Source: Sphingobium naphthae (GTDB lineage Bacteria; Pseudomonadota; Alphaproteobacteria; Sphingomonadales; Sphingomonadaceae). From it: a stretch of DNA of 64,000 bases. A program made the position numbers and the translations under genes. Under the pieces are notes generated by a model. That model saw only the letters and a program-made list of their open reading frames with translations, was not told the DNA's origin and made no database searches. Location of the stretch: contig NZ_JAJGNO010000001.1 in the NCBI RefSeq assembly GCF_020782235.1, positions 399,007 through 463,006 of the forward strand, given 5' to 3'. Shown piece after piece: positions 8,983 to 16,737 of this stretch (position 1 is the stretch's first letter; each line of letters begins with the position of its first letter).

Positions 8983-9546
8983 ATGATGAAGAAGATGATG
9001 ATCGCCGCCTTCGCCCTGGCAAGCGCCGCCGCCCCCGCGCTGGCGCAGCAGGGCGCCGCGCCGGCGGAGACCGGCACGGCCGGTTCGGAGAAGGTCAACA
9101 TCGTCATCGTCTATGGCGATGATGCCTGCCCGCAGAGCCAGGGCGACGACATTGTCGTGTGCGCGCGCAAGGGCGAAGAGGAGCGCTTCCGCATTCCCGA
9201 GCCGCTGCGCGGCGATCCCAACAAGCCCAGCAACCAGGCCTGGGGCGAGCGGGTCCGGGCGATGGAATATGTCGGCCGGTCGGGCACCGAAAGCTGCTCG
9301 CCGTCGGGCGCCGGCGGCGCGACCGGCTGCTTCGCGCAGCTTGCGCGCCTGGCCAAGGCGGAGCGGCAGCAGGCGGACAATGCCAGCTGGAAGGACCTGG
9401 TCGCGGCCGAGCGGGAGAAGCGGCTGTCGACCATCGACGCCGACAGCGAAGCCATCGAGGCGCGGGTGCGGGCGGAAGAGGAGGCCGAAGCCAAGGCGCA
9501 GCAGCAGGCTGCGCCGCAGGACGGCACGTCGCCGCCGCCGCCCTGA
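8983..9546 (+). CDS. Secreted protein with YGDDxCP motif, unknown function (first of a tandem pair)
   Basis: A 187-residue exported protein with a signal peptide (MMKKMMIAAF... cleaved after ALA at about residue 21). The core reads YGDDACPQSQGDDIVVCAR, then ERFRIPEPLR and a later SCSPSG/TGCF pair, giving four cysteines likely to form two disulfides in the periplasm. The C-terminal 60 residues are charged and helical, rich in Glu and Ala, ending in a proline run. It is a paralogue of the next gene. I know the motif only from uncharacterised sphingomonad proteins; no function is assigned. Confidence 0.75.
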   Translation: MMKKMMIAAFALASAAAPALAQQGAAPAETGTAGSEKVNIVIVYGDDACPQSQGDDIVVCARKGEEERFRIPEPLRGDPNKPSNQAWGERVRAMEYVGRSGTESCSPSGAGGATGCFAQLARLAKAERQQADNASWKDLVAAEREKRLSTIDADSEAIEARVRAEEEAEAKAQQQAAPQDGTSPPPP

Positions 9547-9656
9547 TGGCCGGCGGCCATGACGGGTCGGACGGCGGGGCGTCGTCCTGATCCTTGCCGG
9601 CACAGACCAAGGCGCTTCAGGGGCGGACATTCACAGGGGATAGAAGGATAAGAGCT

Positions 9657-10055
9657 ATGCGCCATGGCGCCATTCCCCTGATCGGCCTGATGCTGGTCCC
9701 CCTGTTCCCCACGGCCGCAACGGCCCAGGCGGAGCCGCCGCCGGAGCGGATCATCAACCTGCTCGTCTATGGCGATGATCCCTGCCCCAAGAGCGAGGGA
9801 GACGAGATCGTCGTGTGCGCGCGGCGGCCGGAGGCGGAGCGCTATCGCATTCCCAAGAAGCTGCGGGAGAAGCCCGCGCCGGCCGGCGGCCCTGGCTGGG
9901 CGAGCCAGGTGGCGAACATGGAGCAGGTGCAGCGATCGACCCTGCCCAACAGCTGCTCGGTCAATGGCAGCAACGGCTTTACCGGCTGCACCGCCAAGAT
10001 GCTGCAACAATGGTTCGCCGAACGGCGGATGGACCAGAATAACGGCGAGCCTTAA
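9657..10055 (+). CDS. Secreted protein with YGDDxCP motif, unknown function (second of a tandem pair)
   Basis: A 132-residue exported protein: signal peptide to about residue 24 (ATA-QAE), then YGDDPCPKSEGDEIVVCAR, ERYRIPKKLR and the NSCSV/TGCTAKML cysteines, matching the upstream gene position for position but lacking its acidic C-terminal extension. The start at 9657 has AAGGATAAGAG upstream; an in-frame upstream methionine at 9594 would push the signal peptide inside. It ends convergently on the ABC transporter gene, with four bases shared between the two stop regions. Confidence 0.75.
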   Translation: MRHGAIPLIGLMLVPLFPTAATAQAEPPPERIINLLVYGDDPCPKSEGDEIVVCARRPEAERYRIPKKLREKPAPAGGPGWASQVANMEQVQRSTLPNSCSVNGSNGFTGCTAKMLQQWFAERRMDQNNGEP

Positions 10056-11902
10056 GGCGCGGGCTGCGCCACTTCGAACATGTCCTCGACCCTGACGTCG
10101 GCCGGCGGCGCGTCGCGCTCGGCGGCCTGGCGCGCCCACATGGTGGCGTAAAGGCCATCGGCGCGGACGAGATCGGCATGGCGGCCGCGCTCGACGATAC
10201 GTCCCTGGTCGAGCACGATGATCTCATCGGCATCGACGATGGTCGAGAGGCGGTGCGCGACGACCAGCGTCGTGCGCTTGCGGCTGATGTCGCGCAGCAC
10301 GGTCTGGATCTCGGTTTCGGTGCGGCTGTCGAGCGCGCTGGTCGCTTCGTCGAGCACCAGCACCGGCGGGTCCTTGAGCAAGGTGCGGGCAATGGCGACG
10401 CGCTGCTTTTCGCCGCCCGAAAGCTTGAGCCCGCGTTCGCCCACGCGCGTGTCATAGCCCTGCGGCAGGCCGAGGATGAAGTCGTGGATCTGCGCCGCGC
10501 GCGCCGCCGCCTCGATCTGCGCCTGGGTCGCGCCTTCGCGGCCATAGGCGATATTATAGCCGATCGTGTCGTTGAACAGCACCATGTCCTGCGGCACGAT
10601 GCCGATCGCCGCGCGGAGCGACTGCTGCGTCACGCCGGCGATGTCCTGCCCGTCGATCGTCACCGCGCCCGATGCGATGTCGTAGAAGCGGAAGAGGATG
10701 CGCGCGATGGTGGATTTGCCCGCGCCCGAGGGGCCGACGATCGCCAGCGTCCCGCCCGCGGGCACGGCGAAGCTGACGCCGTGCAGGATTTCCCGTTCGG
10801 GATCATAGCCGAAGCGCACCTGGTCGAAGCGCACCGCGCCGCCGGCGACGGCCAGCGCGCGCGCGCCGGGCGCGTCGGCGACTTCGGTCGGCGTGTCGAT
10901 GAGCGTATACATCGCCTCCATGTCGATGAGGCCCTGGCGGATGGTGCGATAGACCATGCCGAGCAGGTCGAGCGGGCGGAACAGCTGCGACAGCAGGGTA
11001 TTGACCAACACCACGTCGCCGGTGGTGAACCGCCCGCTGCTCCAGCCCCAGACGGTATAGGCCATCGCGCCCGCCATCATCAGGTTGGTGATCAGCGACT
11101 GGCCGATATTGAGCCAGGCGAGGCTGTTCTCGCTCTTGACCGCGGCGCGCGCATAGCGGCGCATGGCCGCGCCATAGCGCTGCGCCTCCCGCTCCTCCGC
11201 GCCGAAATATTTGACCGTTTCGAAATTGAGCAGGCTGTCGACCGCATGGGCGACCGCGCTGGTGTCCATGTCGACCATGTCGCGGCGCAACTGGTTGCGC
11301 CATTCGGTCACGGTGCGGGTGAACCAGATATAGGCGGCCACCATCGCCAGCGTCGCGCCGACGAGGCCGGGCCCGAACTTCACGAGGAAGATGACGCAGA
11401 CGGCGACCAGCTCGATCACGGTGGGCGCGATGTTGAACAGCAGGAAATAGAGCATCGTGTCGATGCTCTTCGTCCCGCGTTCGACGATTTTGGTGACGGC
11501 GCCGGTGCGGCGGTCGAGATGGAAGCGCAGCGAGAGGCGGTGGAGGTGGACGAATACATCGTCGGAGAGCCGCCGCCCGGCTTCCTGCCCGACATTTTCG
11601 AACACGGCGTTGCGCAGATTGTCGAACAGCACGCCGGCAAAGCGCGCGCCGGCATAAGCGACGACCAGCGCGATGGCGAGGCCGGCGGCGGGCTCCAGCC
11701 CCGGCGCCATCCGGTCGATCGCGCCCTTGTAGGCAAAAGGCATGATGAGCGTCACCGCCTTGGCAAGCGCCACCAGCATCATGGCGATGGCGACGCGGCG
11801 GCGCAGCGCGGGCGCATCTGCCGGCCAGAGATAGGGCAGGAAGCGCCGGAAGGTCGCCCACACCGGAGGCAGCGGCGCGGCTATCGGGGTTTCGGGAGGC
11901 AT
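10052..11902 (-). CDS. ABC transporter, fused permease and ATPase, Atm1/HMT1 type
   Basis: A 616-residue half-transporter. About residues 35-320 form six membrane helices, followed by an ATPase domain with GPSGAGKST (near 388), the signature LSGGEKQRVAIAR (near 490) and VLVLDEATSALD. The LIMPFAYKGAIDRM segment of the first helices and the overall pattern match bacterial Atm1 homologues, which export glutathione-linked compounds or metal conjugates and protect against heavy metals. It is isolated from other transport genes, so the substrate is only inferred from the family. Confidence 0.85.
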   Translation of the reverse strand: MPPETPIAAPLPPVWATFRRFLPYLWPADAPALRRRVAIAMMLVALAKAVTLIMPFAYKGAIDRMAPGLEPAAGLAIALVVAYAGARFAGVLFDNLRNAVFENVGQEAGRRLSDDVFVHLHRLSLRFHLDRRTGAVTKIVERGTKSIDTMLYFLLFNIAPTVIELVAVCVIFLVKFGPGLVGATLAMVAAYIWFTRTVTEWRNQLRRDMVDMDTSAVAHAVDSLLNFETVKYFGAEEREAQRYGAAMRRYARAAVKSENSLAWLNIGQSLITNLMMAGAMAYTVWGWSSGRFTTGDVVLVNTLLSQLFRPLDLLGMVYRTIRQGLIDMEAMYTLIDTPTEVADAPGARALAVAGGAVRFDQVRFGYDPEREILHGVSFAVPAGGTLAIVGPSGAGKSTIARILFRFYDIASGAVTIDGQDIAGVTQQSLRAAIGIVPQDMVLFNDTIGYNIAYGREGATQAQIEAAARAAQIHDFILGLPQGYDTRVGERGLKLSGGEKQRVAIARTLLKDPPVLVLDEATSALDSRTETEIQTVLRDISRKRTTLVVAHRLSTIVDADEIIVLDQGRIVERGRHADLVRADGLYATMWARQAAERDAPPADVRVEDMFEVAQPAP

Positions 11903-12060
11903 TGCACGCTATTTAGGCAGTTCAGCGCGGCATTCCAGTGCCCCGACGGCCGCCGCGCAAAGCGGGCCCTGCGACGAGGCGCGATATTCCCCCCTTTAAC
12001 TTTGCCGCCCGGATAGGCATGTTGGCCCTGTGCAACGCGACGCAGGAGGCAGGACGGCGC

Positions 12061-12735
12061 ATGTTCGAGGCTTTGTGGAAACGGATTTTCGGGACCAGAG
12101 CAGCGAAAGCGGAGCCGCAACGCTCCGCACCGACGGAGGAAACAGCCTATGACCCGGTGGTGGCGCTGCGCGACCAGTTGCGCCGGGACGTGCTGGGCGG
12201 CTATTTCGACGAGGACGCCATCCTGACCAACGCGCACGACCTGTTCGAGGAAGAGCTGCCCCGGCCGACGCTGCGGCGCGAGGCGTCGGCGGCGCTGCGC
12301 GCGGCGCTGGCCGAACATCGCGCGGCCGAGCAGGGCTGGACGGCGATGACCGATTGCGACCGGCTGGAACTCGCCTTCGCCGCGCTGGAGGAGGAAGGGA
12401 TCGTCGCGCGGCAGAATTTCACCTGCTGCAGCACATGCGGCGGCACCGAGATCTGGGAAGAGATCGAGGCGGCGCAGGCCGATGGCGTGGCGGTACAGGG
12501 CTATGCCTTTTTCCACATGCAGGACACCGAAGCGGCGGTGGAGGGCCATGGGCTTTACATGAGCTATGGCGCCTGCGACGCGGGCGAGGCGGCGGCGATC
12601 GCCATCGGCTATCGCATCGTCGCCCAGCTGGAGGCGCACGGGTTGACGACCCAGTGGGACGGCAGCTGGAGCCAGCGGATCGGCGTGCCGATGAACTGGC
12701 AGAAGCGCCGCAGCGTCGTGCTGCTGGAGGAGTGA
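12061..12735 (+). CDS. DUF6891-like protein
   Basis: A 224-residue soluble protein. The characteristic stretch is FTCCSTCGGTEIWEEI (about residues 120-135) followed by GYAFFHMQDTEAA and GLYMSYGA, a pattern I associate with the DUF6891 family; the paired cysteines may bind metal. The N-terminal 60 residues are charged and predicted helical. The start at 12061 is chosen with AGGAGG 11 bases upstream; in-frame methionines exist further upstream (11938, 12020). It is divergent from the ABC exporter. Function unknown. Confidence 0.65.
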   Translation: MFEALWKRIFGTRAAKAEPQRSAPTEETAYDPVVALRDQLRRDVLGGYFDEDAILTNAHDLFEEELPRPTLRREASAALRAALAEHRAAEQGWTAMTDCDRLELAFAALEEEGIVARQNFTCCSTCGGTEIWEEIEAAQADGVAVQGYAFFHMQDTEAAVEGHGLYMSYGACDAGEAAAIAIGYRIVAQLEAHGLTTQWDGSWSQRIGVPMNWQKRRSVVLLEE

Positions 12736-12790
12736 TCCGGCGCGGATGAGCCGGCGGGCGAAGTTCACACGATAATCGCTTTTTCGGCCC

Positions 12791-12853
12791 GAAGCGACCG
12801 CTTCGCGCCCGGAACGCGCCCGTGAAGCGACACGGACGCGACACCGAAGCGAC
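12791..12853. repeat. Phased GAAGCGAC direct repeats
   Basis: GAAGCGAC occurs at 12791, 12824 and 12846, with the near copy GACGCGAC at 12835; the spacings are 33, 11 and 11 bp, all multiples of about one helical turn. Read on the minus strand the unit is TGTCGC followed by five variable bases, which resembles the direct-repeat sites of OmpR/PhoB-type regulators. The first copy is also half of a small hairpin (CGAAGCG-AC-CGCTTCG). It lies between two convergent genes rather than at an obvious promoter. Confidence 0.4.
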
Positions 12854-12893
12854 AGCCCGCAAGCCGTCTCACGCCTGCCGGAAGCGCAGCCAT

Positions 12894-13205
12894 TCATCGG
12901 CGCGCGGCGGGCGCTGCGCCGACCGCGGCGCGCGCCTCATGCCAGGCGAGCGGATCGGCCGCGAGCCGGGCGTGGAGCGCCAGCGCCTCTTCCCAATTGC
13001 GATCGAACGGCGTGCCGGCCAGCCGCTGGCGCAGCCGGTGCGCGCTGGAGCGCGACATGCCGACGGCGCGCGCGGCGCGGCCGACGCTGCCGGTTTCCAT
13101 CAGGGCCGCGAGGAAGCGGCACTGGCGCGCGGGCGTCCAGTGCGCGCGGCGCCCCCGCACGGGCGAGGGCGCGGGGGGAGAGCGATGAGTCTGCGTCTGG
13201 TCCAT
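12894..13205 (-). CDS. Small helix-turn-helix protein
   Basis: A 103-residue protein: a polar N-terminus, then RQCRFLAALMETGSVGRAAR and AVGMSRSSAHRLRQRLAG, a helix-turn-helix of the LysR DNA-binding type, and a C-terminal helix ending in alanines. There is no effector domain, so it resembles an isolated LysR-type reading head, perhaps a stand-alone regulator or a truncated one. Its start at 13205 faces the cytochrome oxidase locus across 140 bp, so it may control ctaG and the following genes. The longer reading frame upstream is non-coding by composition. Confidence 0.6.
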   Translation of the reverse strand: MDQTQTHRSPPAPSPVRGRRAHWTPARQCRFLAALMETGSVGRAARAVGMSRSSAHRLRQRLAGTPFDRNWEEALALHARLAADPLAWHEARAAVGAAPAARR

Positions 13206-13345
13206 GGACGAGGATGAACCAGAGCCGGGCCGAATAGGAAAGATTTTTCTCAGGCCGCGCGCATGGGACCGCGGGCGAACAGGGAACCGATCGCGCAAAT
13301 CGTCGGTTCCCGATGTATCGGGCGGATTGCAGGAAAGCGCGGGGC

Positions 13346-14080
13346 ATGGACCAGCCGACAAGATGGATACCCTATTGCGGGGCCGCGCCGGTGCCGGCGG
13401 AGCTGTGGGGGCGCTGGAATCTCGACCCCTGGTTGCTGCTGGCCCTGACCGGCGTGGCGATCGCGCTGTGGCGGCTGACCCGGACGCCGCACCAGCAGCG
13501 TGCGCTGCTGGCGGCGATGGCGCTGCTGCTGATCCTGTTCGTCTCCCCTTTCTGCGCGCTGACCTCCGCGCTGTTTTCGGCGCGGGCGGTGCATCATCTG
13601 GCGCTGACCGCGATCGTCGCGCCGCTGCTGGCGCTGGCGCTGCCGGTGCGGCGGGTGCCGGGCGGATGGGCGGCATGGACCGGCATCCATGCCGCGACCT
13701 TCTGGCTGTGGCATGCGCCGCCCGTCTATGAAGCGGCGCTGTCGAATGATGCCATCTACTGGCTGATGCAGGCCAGCCTGACGCTGACCGCGCTGGCGCT
13801 GTGGCGCGCGGTGCGGGCGGCGCCGGTCACCGGCGGCGTCTTCGCGCTGCTGGCGACGATGGTGCAGATGGGGCTGCTGGGCGCGCTGCTGAGCTTTTCG
13901 GGGACGGCGCTGTACGCCCCCCATTATATCGGACCGATCGCCTGGGGCCTCAGCCCGATCGATGACCAGAATCTGGCGGGCCTCATCATGTGGGTGCCGG
14001 GCGCGGGCTTCTATCTGGTCGCGGCGCTGATGCTGATGGCCCGCTGGTTTTCGCAGGAGCAGAAGGCGGTCGCCGCATGA
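13346..14080 (+). CDS. ctaG: Cytochrome c oxidase assembly protein, CtaG (caa3) family
   Basis: A 244-residue membrane protein with about seven hydrophobic helices. WNLDPWLLLAL near the N-terminus, the histidine-containing HHLALTAIVAPLLAL and FWLWHAPPVYEAAL segments and the PIDDQNLAGLIMW motif are those of the caa3_CtaG family, which helps insert copper into caa3-type oxidases. It begins the oxidase locus and overlaps the cytochrome b561 gene by ATGA. The start at 13346 has AGGAAAG upstream and excludes 11 unlikely residues of the longer frame. Confidence 0.85.
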   Translation: MDQPTRWIPYCGAAPVPAELWGRWNLDPWLLLALTGVAIALWRLTRTPHQQRALLAAMALLLILFVSPFCALTSALFSARAVHHLALTAIVAPLLALALPVRRVPGGWAAWTGIHAATFWLWHAPPVYEAALSNDAIYWLMQASLTLTALALWRAVRAAPVTGGVFALLATMVQMGLLGALLSFSGTALYAPHYIGPIAWGLSPIDDQNLAGLIMWVPGAGFYLVAALMLMARWFSQEQKAVAA

Positions 14081-14754
14081 GCGTGGTCGGCGCGGTGCAG
14101 CGCTGGGCCCGCAGCCATACCGAGCAGAGCCGCTATTCCCCGGTCGGCATCGCCTTTCACTGGATCATGGCCTTCCTGATCCTGTTCCAGCTTGGCTGGG
14201 GCTTTTATGCCAGTTGGGTGCCAGCGGGCGGCGACAAGCTGTGGGCCTATCAGGTGCATAGCGCCGCGGGGCTGCCGGTGCTGGTGCTGGCGCTGGGGCG
14301 ACTGGGCTGGCGGATCCTGATTCCCGGCCCGATCAACGATGCGGACCGGCAGGGGTGGCAGACGCAGATCGCCTATGCGATGCATTATGTCTTCTACGCC
14401 GCCTTTTTCGGGTTGCCGCTGAGCGGATGGGCGATGTGGTCCTCCATCGCCGCGCCCGGCCCGCTCTATCTGGCCGGCTTCATTCCCTGGCCGCAAATGC
14501 CTTTCGACCAGATGCCGCTGACGCTGCGCTGGTGGATTCTGGACGCGGCCGAGGACGTCCATCTGCTGCTGGTCGTCACCTTGCTGGCGGTGATCCCGCT
14601 GCATGTGGGGGCGGCGCTGAAGCATCATTTCTGGGATCGGCACGATGTGCTGCGCGGGATGCTGCCGGAGATTCCGGATATGGAGGACCCCCGGGAAGAC
14701 CCGCCGCATAGGCCGCCAGAGCCGCGCTCTCATCCGGAGACAGCGCCCGGCTGA
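14077..14754 (+). CDS. Cytochrome b561-type membrane protein
   Basis: A 225-residue, four-helix cytochrome b/b561. Candidate haem ligands are the histidines in GIAFHWIMAF, YQVHSAAGLP, YAMHYVFYAAFF and the pair EDVHLLLVV / IPLHVGAAL. Such proteins move electrons between quinol and a periplasmic partner. Translational coupling to ctaG puts it in the oxidase locus, though it is not a standard caa3 subunit. The last 59 codons, a proline-rich cytoplasmic tail, overlap the 3' end of the minus-strand cytochrome c gene. Confidence 0.82.
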   Translation: MSVVGAVQRWARSHTEQSRYSPVGIAFHWIMAFLILFQLGWGFYASWVPAGGDKLWAYQVHSAAGLPVLVLALGRLGWRILIPGPINDADRQGWQTQIAYAMHYVFYAAFFGLPLSGWAMWSSIAAPGPLYLAGFIPWPQMPFDQMPLTLRWWILDAAEDVHLLLVVTLLAVIPLHVGAALKHHFWDRHDVLRGMLPEIPDMEDPREDPPHRPPEPRSHPETAPG

Positions 14755-15355
14755 TGCGGCGCATCACGCCTTCGGGATCGTTGCGCCGCGCGCTGGCGCG
14801 CCACTGCGCCATCTGGTGCGCCAGATAGGCGGCAGGCTGGCCGGCGAGCGGCGGATTGGCCGGGCCGACGCCTTGCCCCCGGTCGCCATGGCAGGTGGCG
14901 CAGGCGGCAAGCCCCCGCGCCGGATCGCCCTGCCGGTAGAGCGCGGCGGCGGCGGCATCGACCGGGACGGGGGCCGGCGCGGCGGCGGTCGCCGGACCGA
15001 ACGGCAGGGCGGCATAATAGGCCGACACCGCATCCCATTGCGCCGAGCCGAGCTTGCGCGCGATCAGCTCCATTTCGGGATGGCGGCGGCGGCCGCTGGC
15101 ATAGGCTTCGAGCTGAGCGGCCATATAGCCGCGATCGAGCCCGGCAAGGCGCGGCGCGCCCGCGCCGTTGCCGCGTCCGTCGACCCCATGGCAGGCGATG
15201 CAGGCATAGGGCGCGCCCGCGTCGCCGCCGCTGAGCGCGATCATTTCGCCACTGGCGATGAAATGGTCCGCCGCGCCACGCTCCACCGAACCGCAGCCCG
15301 CCAGCATCAGCCCGGCCATGAGAGACATTGGGAGGGAAATCGCGCGCGCAGACAT
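14576..15355 (-). CDS. Diheme cytochrome c lipoprotein
   Basis: A 259-residue lipoprotein: signal with the LAGC lipobox (residues about 17-20), then two class I cytochrome c domains, each with one haem site, CIACHG (near 50) and CATCHG (near 145). It resembles cytochrome c4/c553-like two-domain carriers, anchored in the membrane and feeding electrons to the nearby oxidase. After the second domain's LAAYAAGL helix, a ~40-residue Pro/Ala/Arg tail runs antisense to the b561 gene for 179 nt. The start at 15355 is chosen for the lipoprotein signal. Confidence 0.78.
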   Translation of the reverse strand: MSARAISLPMSLMAGLMLAGCGSVERGAADHFIASGEMIALSGGDAGAPYACIACHGVDGRGNGAGAPRLAGLDRGYMAAQLEAYASGRRRHPEMELIARKLGSAQWDAVSAYYAALPFGPATAAAPAPVPVDAAAAALYRQGDPARGLAACATCHGDRGQGVGPANPPLAGQPAAYLAHQMAQWRASARRNDPEGVMRRISRALSPDESAALAAYAAGLPGGPPYPESPAASRAAHRADPRNDASAPPPHAAGSPPAR

Positions 15356-15425
15356 GCCGTCGCGGAACCGATGGGGCGCGGCAACGGTTCCCAAGGCCGA
15401 GCGCTTTATCCGGAAGGGGGGATCA

Positions 15426-15800
15426 TTGCCGGACGTCCACCTGTTGCTGCCTGCATTGCTGTTGATGCTGGGCGCGTGCAAGCCCCCGCCGCACGAGGAC
15501 CATGCCATGCCCCAGGCCAGCGCCGCGCGCGGCAAGGCGCTGATCGCGCGGGCCGGCTGCGGCGCTTGCCACGCGATACCGGGCATAGGCTGGCCCCAGG
15601 GGAAGGCCGGGCCGTCGCTGGCGGGGTTCGCCAGCCAGGGGCTGATCGCCGGGCGCTTGCCCAACCGGCCGGACATGCTGGCCGCCTTCGTCCGCAATGC
15701 GCCCGAAACGCTGCCGGGCTCCACCATGCCGGCCATGCCGCTGAGCCCCGCCGAGGCGCGCGATGTCGCCGCCTATCTCTACGCGACGGGCGGGCAGTGA
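15426..15800 (+). CDS. Monoheme cytochrome c lipoprotein
   Basis: A 124-residue protein with a lipoprotein signal (LLLPALLLMLGAC, lipid on the cysteine near residue 18) and one haem site, CGACHAIPGIGW, with STMPAMPLS carrying the probable axial methionine. The C-terminal DVAAYLYAT is the usual last helix of class I cytochromes. The start is taken as the TTG at 15426, which follows GGAAGGGGGG; longer frames start inside antisense sequence. It stands one base from coxB (ATG 15802) and so is part of the oxidase operon. Confidence 0.82.
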   Translation: MPDVHLLLPALLLMLGACKPPPHEDHAMPQASAARGKALIARAGCGACHAIPGIGWPQGKAGPSLAGFASQGLIAGRLPNRPDMLAAFVRNAPETLPGSTMPAMPLSPAEARDVAAYLYATGGQ

Positions 15801-15801
15801 C

Positions 15802-16737
15802 ATGAACGTCCAGTCCATCATCCCCGTCTTCGATCCCGCCGGCCCCTATGCCGGGTCGATCACGACCCTGTCCTGGGTGCTGATCGCCATGGCGGCGGGC
15901 GTGTTTGCGATCGTGCTCGCCGCCCTGTGGATCGCCCTATTCGGCAGCGCCCGGCTGAAGGCGCGGCTGGGCGGGCCGGTGCTGGTATGGGCGGGCGGGA
16001 TCGTCTTTCCGGTGGTCGTGCTCACCCTGTTGCTGGTCTATGGCCTCAGCCTGACGCGCAACCTGACCGCGCCGGTGCCCGAAGGCGCGATGCGGGTGCG
16101 CATCACCGGCGAGATGTGGTGGTGGCGCGTCGCCTATCTCGACCGACAAGGGCGCGCGACGATGACCGACGCCAACGAACTGCATATCCCGACCGGCCAG
16201 CCGGTGCTGCTGGAGCTGGAATCCAACGACGTCATCCACAGTTTCTGGGTGCCGCGCCTGTCGGGCAAGCTCGACATGGTGCCCGGACGCCGCAACCGGC
16301 TGCCGATCCAGGCCGACCGGCCAGGCGTCTATGCCGGGCAGTGCGCCGAATATTGCGGCGGGCCCCATGCGCTGATGGGCTTTGTCGTCGTCGCCCATAC
16401 GCCCGCCGACTTCGCCGCGTTCATGGCGGCGCGGCGCGCGCCCCGCAGCGCGGCGGCGCGCGATGGCGCGGGCGCGGCGCTGTTCCGGCAGAGCGGCTGC
16501 GCCGCCTGCCACCGGATCGCGGGGACGGCTGCCAATGGCGCGGCGGGGCCCGACCTCACCCATGTCGGATCGCGCCGGTCGCTGGGCGCGGGCATATTGC
16601 CCAACAACAAGGGCACGATGATCGGGTGGATCGGCGACAGCCAGTCGATCAAGCCGGGCAATCGCATGCCATCCTACAAGATGCTGTCGGCGCAGCAACT
16701 CGATCGGCTCGCCACCTATCTGGACGCGCAGAAATGA
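15802..16737 (+). CDS. coxB: Cytochrome c oxidase subunit II fused to cytochrome c (caa3 type)
   Basis: A 311-residue protein. Two membrane helices (about residues 20-45 and 62-85) are followed by the cupredoxin domain with the aromatic EMWWWRV motif and the CuA site CAEYCGGPHALM (near 182-193). A short linker leads to a cytochrome c domain with CAACHRIAG (near 233) and a methionine in GNRMPSYK. This fusion defines caa3 oxidases, in which the covalently attached haem c receives electrons directly. The stop overlaps the next start (ATGA). Confidence 0.92.
   Translation: MNVQSIIPVFDPAGPYAGSITTLSWVLIAMAAGVFAIVLAALWIALFGSARLKARLGGPVLVWAGGIVFPVVVLTLLLVYGLSLTRNLTAPVPEGAMRVRITGEMWWWRVAYLDRQGRATMTDANELHIPTGQPVLLELESNDVIHSFWVPRLSGKLDMVPGRRNRLPIQADRPGVYAGQCAEYCGGPHALMGFVVVAHTPADFAAFMAARRAPRSAAARDGAGAALFRQSGCAACHRIAGTAANGAAGPDLTHVGSRRSLGAGILPNNKGTMIGWIGDSQSIKPGNRMPSYKMLSAQQLDRLATYLDAQK

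Noticed and set aside
10178..12016. A 612-codon open frame on the plus strand
   Set aside because: It is antisense to the Atm1-type transporter, which has complete ABC motifs; the frame has the aspartate/arginine/histidine-rich composition typical of GC-rich antisense reading.
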